Assembly (NCBI GenBank): GCA_002748835.1
Contig: PDTL01000003.1
Span: 1 to 35,796, forward strand
Reading direction: 5' to 3'
Origin: Deltaproteobacteria bacterium
GTDB lineage: Bacteria; Desulfobacterota; Desulfobacteria; Desulfobacterales; GCA-2748835
Length of the DNA stretch: 35,796 nucleotides
Positions 33,860 to 35,796 of this stretch are shown piece after piece (position 1 is the first letter of the stretch; each line of letters opens with the position of its first letter). A program made the translations under genes and the position numbers. The notes beneath the pieces are model-generated. The model saw only the letters and a list, made by a program, of their open reading frames with translations. It was not told the DNA's origin and made no database searches.

Positions 33860-34564
33860 ATGGATGATCGGGACCGTCCCATCTATCGCCTGTCCAACGC
33901 ACTGGCATTTCCCGATCCTCTGGAGGGACGAAGGGATGGCCTGCTGGCTGTGGGCGGTGATCTGAAACCAGAGCGCCTGCTTTTGGGATATCAGCTGGGA
34001 ATTTTCCCCTGGTACACAGAGGATGAGCCGATTCTCTGGTGGTCCCCGGATCCGCGCATGGTCCTGTTTCCTGAGCAGCTTCATATCCCGAGAAGCCTGA
34101 AAAAAAGCATCCGCAAAGGGCGTTACCGGATAACAGCGGATACGGTTTTTTCACAGGTCATCACGGCCTGCGCACACACGCCCCGGCCCTTTCAGGACGG
34201 GACCTGGCTGGTGACGGATATGATCGCCGCCTATCACCGGCTGCACCAACTTGGATTTGCCCACTCCTTTGAAGCATGGAACGCCGAGGGACAGCTGGTT
34301 GGCGGATTGTACGGCGTCTCCATCGGCCGGTGCTTTTTCGGTGAATCCATGTTCTCTCTGCAGCCGGACGCGTCCAAAACCGCATTTGTCAAGGCCGTGG
34401 CATGGCTGGAGAAACAGGAGATTGAACTGATCGATTGTCAGGTCACCACCGATCACCTGGAACGATTTGGCGGTGTCGAGATTTCACGGCAAGATTTTTT
34501 GGAACACCTGGCGGCTGCCGTCAACCATCCCACACGGCGGGGGAGATGGGTGATGGAGGGGTAG
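33860..34564 (+). CDS. aat: Leucyl/phenylalanyl-tRNA-protein transferase
   Basis: A 234-residue enzyme that adds Leu or Phe from aminoacyl-tRNA to N-terminal Lys or Arg of proteins, creating signals that ClpS recognises. Family segments in order: IYRLSNALAFPDP, GLLAVGGDL, GIFPWY, ILWWSPDPRMVL, GTWLVTDMIAAYHRLH, LVGGLYGVSIG, FFGESMFS and LIDCQV. The ATG at 33860 gives the E. coli length and a typical N-terminus. A GTG at 33788, overlapping the clpA stop by 4 bp, would add 24 residues and allow translational coupling. The gene completes the clpS-clpA-aat set. Confidence 0.95.
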   Translation: MDDRDRPIYRLSNALAFPDPLEGRRDGLLAVGGDLKPERLLLGYQLGIFPWYTEDEPILWWSPDPRMVLFPEQLHIPRSLKKSIRKGRYRITADTVFSQVITACAHTPRPFQDGTWLVTDMIAAYHRLHQLGFAHSFEAWNAEGQLVGGLYGVSIGRCFFGESMFSLQPDASKTAFVKAVAWLEKQEIELIDCQVTTDHLERFGGVEISRQDFLEHLAAAVNHPTRRGRWVMEG

Positions 34565-34631
34565 GGCTGCCATGTGCGCTAGTTAAAAGAACGGTCTACC
34601 CCGGGTCAACAAAAAAAAGGAGGATACTGCT

Positions 34632-34964
34632 GTGGATGCTGATTGTATTTTTTGTAAAATTGCCGCTGGCCAGATTCCGAGCACGTTTTTAGCCGAAAAT
34701 GACACCCTGGTGGTGTTCCGGGATATTAATCCCCAAGCGCCGGTACATCTGCTCATTGTCCCGAAAAAGCATATCCGGAGCATCAATGACATTAGCACCG
34801 AAGACAACGCGATTCTGGCTGAGATGCTTCAGACAGCAAAACAGATGGCTGCCGAAGAAGGCTTGAAAACATCCGGTTACCGGCTGTTTTTCAATGTGGA
34901 AAAGGGCGGGGGCCAGGAGGTGTTTCATTTGCATCTGCATCTGATCGGCGGATGGAAGCAATAA
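34632..34964 (+). CDS. HIT-family protein (histidine triad, HINT type)
   Basis: A 110-residue HIT protein with CIFCKIAAGQIPS at the N-terminus and the catalytic histidine triad HLHLHLIGG near the C-terminus. The HINT branch hydrolyses adenosine phosphoramidates and aminoacyl adenylates. It starts with GTG behind AGGAGG, spaced 8 bases. It lies 67 bp after aat and may be the last gene of the secA-aat group or be transcribed separately. Confidence 0.93.
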   Translation: MDADCIFCKIAAGQIPSTFLAENDTLVVFRDINPQAPVHLLIVPKKHIRSINDISTEDNAILAEMLQTAKQMAAEEGLKTSGYRLFFNVEKGGGQEVFHLHLHLIGGWKQ

Positions 34965-34989
34965 CCGGTTTGTGGGAGGATAACCGGTT
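34961..34989. repeat. Direct repeat of a palindrome, AACCGGTT
   Basis: ATAACCGGTT occurs at 34961-34970 and again at 34980-34989, a period of 19 bp; each copy contains the perfect palindrome AACCGGTT. The first copy overlaps the HIT stop codon. TTGGGC just downstream can pair with GCCCAA at 35008-35013. The function is unknown. Confidence 0.5.
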
Positions 34990-35113
34990 GGGCCGACCGC
35001 GGGCGAAGCCCAAACATTATCCTGAGAAATCTAAGCAGTTTTTTTTATAGAAGACGCCAAAGCACATATGACAACAGGTTGGGCGTCTTGTTTGCAAACC
35101 ATCAGTATAGAGA

Positions 35114-35490
35114 ATGCTTGACACCTGCGGGTTGATCTGGCTGGTCAATGGCGGCGGCAGGCTTTCTGCAAAAACATCAGAGGCCATCCAGGCTGCTGAC
35201 ATTGTTTATGTAAGCGCTGCAACAGCGCTGGAAATCGGCTGTAAAGCTGCCCGTAAAAAAATGACCTGCCCATTGAAGCAGAAGATTGGTATCATAAAGC
35301 CCTTGAGGTTCATGATCTCGTGGAGATCCCTGTAACCGGAGAAATCGCTTTACGGTCTGCCTCTCTCCCCTTTCTTCATAAAGATCCTGCGGATCGGATC
35401 ATCATTGCCACTGCAAAGTTGCACCACCTTCCAATTGTCACCCATGACAACCGGTTTGAACACTACTCGGTTACCGTTCAACCCATGGGC
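35114..35490 (+). pseudogene. PIN-domain toxin (VapC-like), frameshifted
   Basis: Two frames together make one PIN ribonuclease. The first, from ATG 35114, reads MLDTCGLIWLVNGGGRLS and VYVSAATALEIG. After a run of seven A (35255-35261) homology shifts to another frame: PIEAEDWYHKALEVHDLVEIPVTG, then HKDPADRIIIATAKL and PIVTHDNRFEHYSVTV. All four acidic catalytic residues are present across the two halves. One extra A in the run would restore the frame. The native end is near 35490; the open frame then runs on into unrelated sequence. No antitoxin gene is visible just upstream. It may be a pseudogene, a sequencing error in the homopolymer, or a site of slippage. Confidence 0.75.
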
Positions 35491-35606
35491 CTGTCCCTAT
35501 TTCCTTGTTTTTTTGACAGAAACTTAAATGTACATGCAATGCTACTCGTCCATTGCCCTTGGCGTTCTTTCGTTCAGCACCCCAAGTATTCCGGTGTCTA
35601 TCCACA

Positions 35607-35796
35607 TCATTTCGTTTGTCGAGCTGTCTTGGCAAAGGGCCGAAACCAATCCAGCAGCACCGGCGTCATAAAATAATCCGCTGCCAGAGCTGCCAGAATA
35701 CCTGCAGGTACCAGCATCCCGATACTGACATACACCTTGGCAAGTGAAGCCAGATAGGCAGAAAAGGTCAAAACAAGCACTATTGAGGTGAGAAAC
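35607..35796 (-). CDS. C-terminus of a membrane transporter (MMPL/RND-like), truncated by the window edge
   Basis: On the minus strand the frame is open from the window end to a TGA at 35607-35609. The 62 visible residues contain two hydrophobic helices (LTSIVLVLTFSAYLASLAKV and a second from MLVPAGILAALAADYF) and end MTPVLLDWFRPFAK. This is the usual end of MMPL-type RND transporters (helix, then DxxxTPxLL). The substrate and the rest of the protein are outside the window. Confidence 0.65.
   Translation of the reverse strand, partial: FLTSIVLVLTFSAYLASLAKVYVSIGMLVPAGILAALAADYFMTPVLLDWFRPFAKTARQTK

Noticed and set aside
35491..35676. C-terminal extension of the PIN toxin frame
   Set aside because: Family homology ends near FEHYSVTV; the rest runs into the antisense of the membrane-protein C-terminus.

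Overview
This window reads as the chromosome of a strictly anaerobic, sulfate-reducing member of the Desulfobacterota (Desulfobacterales-like). The reasons are DsrC with both C-terminal cysteines, a siroheme decarboxylase of the alternative heme pathway, an HdrA/MvhD/Flx-type electron-transfer operon, LL-diaminopimelate aminotransferase, and three in-frame UGA codons best read as selenocysteine. No plasmid, phage or complete mobile element is visible. The species cannot be named from the sequence.

Layout. 1-500: tail of a BspA-type leucine-rich-repeat protein made of exact 69-bp repeats. 928-1128: cold-shock protein with a long leader. 1400-4933 (minus): dapL, uppP and manB, a cell-envelope set behind a strong promoter. 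5287-5724: a hemerythrin-fold protein lacking two iron ligands. 5880-7903 (minus): glnS overlapping a small J-domain gene. 8043-9412 (minus): ahbA and a nitrilase-superfamily gene. 9548-9865 (minus): dsrC with its own promoter and terminator. 10091-16573 (minus): a five-gene redox operon, hdrA(Sec) - mvhD(Sec) - two Fe-S subunits - FAD/NAD subunit, closed by a terminator. 16821-20459: miaA, a DUF4124 protein and a large LpoA/LppC-like lipoprotein. 20477-22776 (minus): kdsD coupled to an ATP-type phosphofructokinase. 23056-27232: aminotransferase, CLC chloride channel with CBS domains, glycosyltransferase. 27303-28336 (minus): a small dual-CXXC gene with an in-frame UGA, overlapping truA. 28622-34964: secA, clpS, clpA, aat and a HIT protein. 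35114-35490: a frameshifted PIN-domain toxin. 35607-35796 (minus): the C-terminus of a membrane protein, probably MMPL/RND.

How the genes fit. The HdrA operon looks like a cytoplasmic electron-bifurcating module. An FAD/NAD(P)H subunit feeds Fe-S subunits and MvhD, which pass electrons to a double-length HdrA. No HdrB or HdrC is encoded here, and the DsrC gene sits directly downstream, so DsrC or ferredoxin are reasonable but unproven partners. clpS, clpA and aat together form most of the bacterial N-end rule degradation pathway.

The main discovery is the selenoprotein set: hdrA (UGA at 16394-16396), mvhD (UGA at 13270-13272) and the small dual-CXXC gene (UGA at 28214-28216). Each would be split or truncated by routine gene calling. 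Each has a hairpin just 3' of the UGA whose loop guanine lies exactly 24 nt after the UGA, which supports true selenocysteine recoding rather than three separate nonsense mutations.
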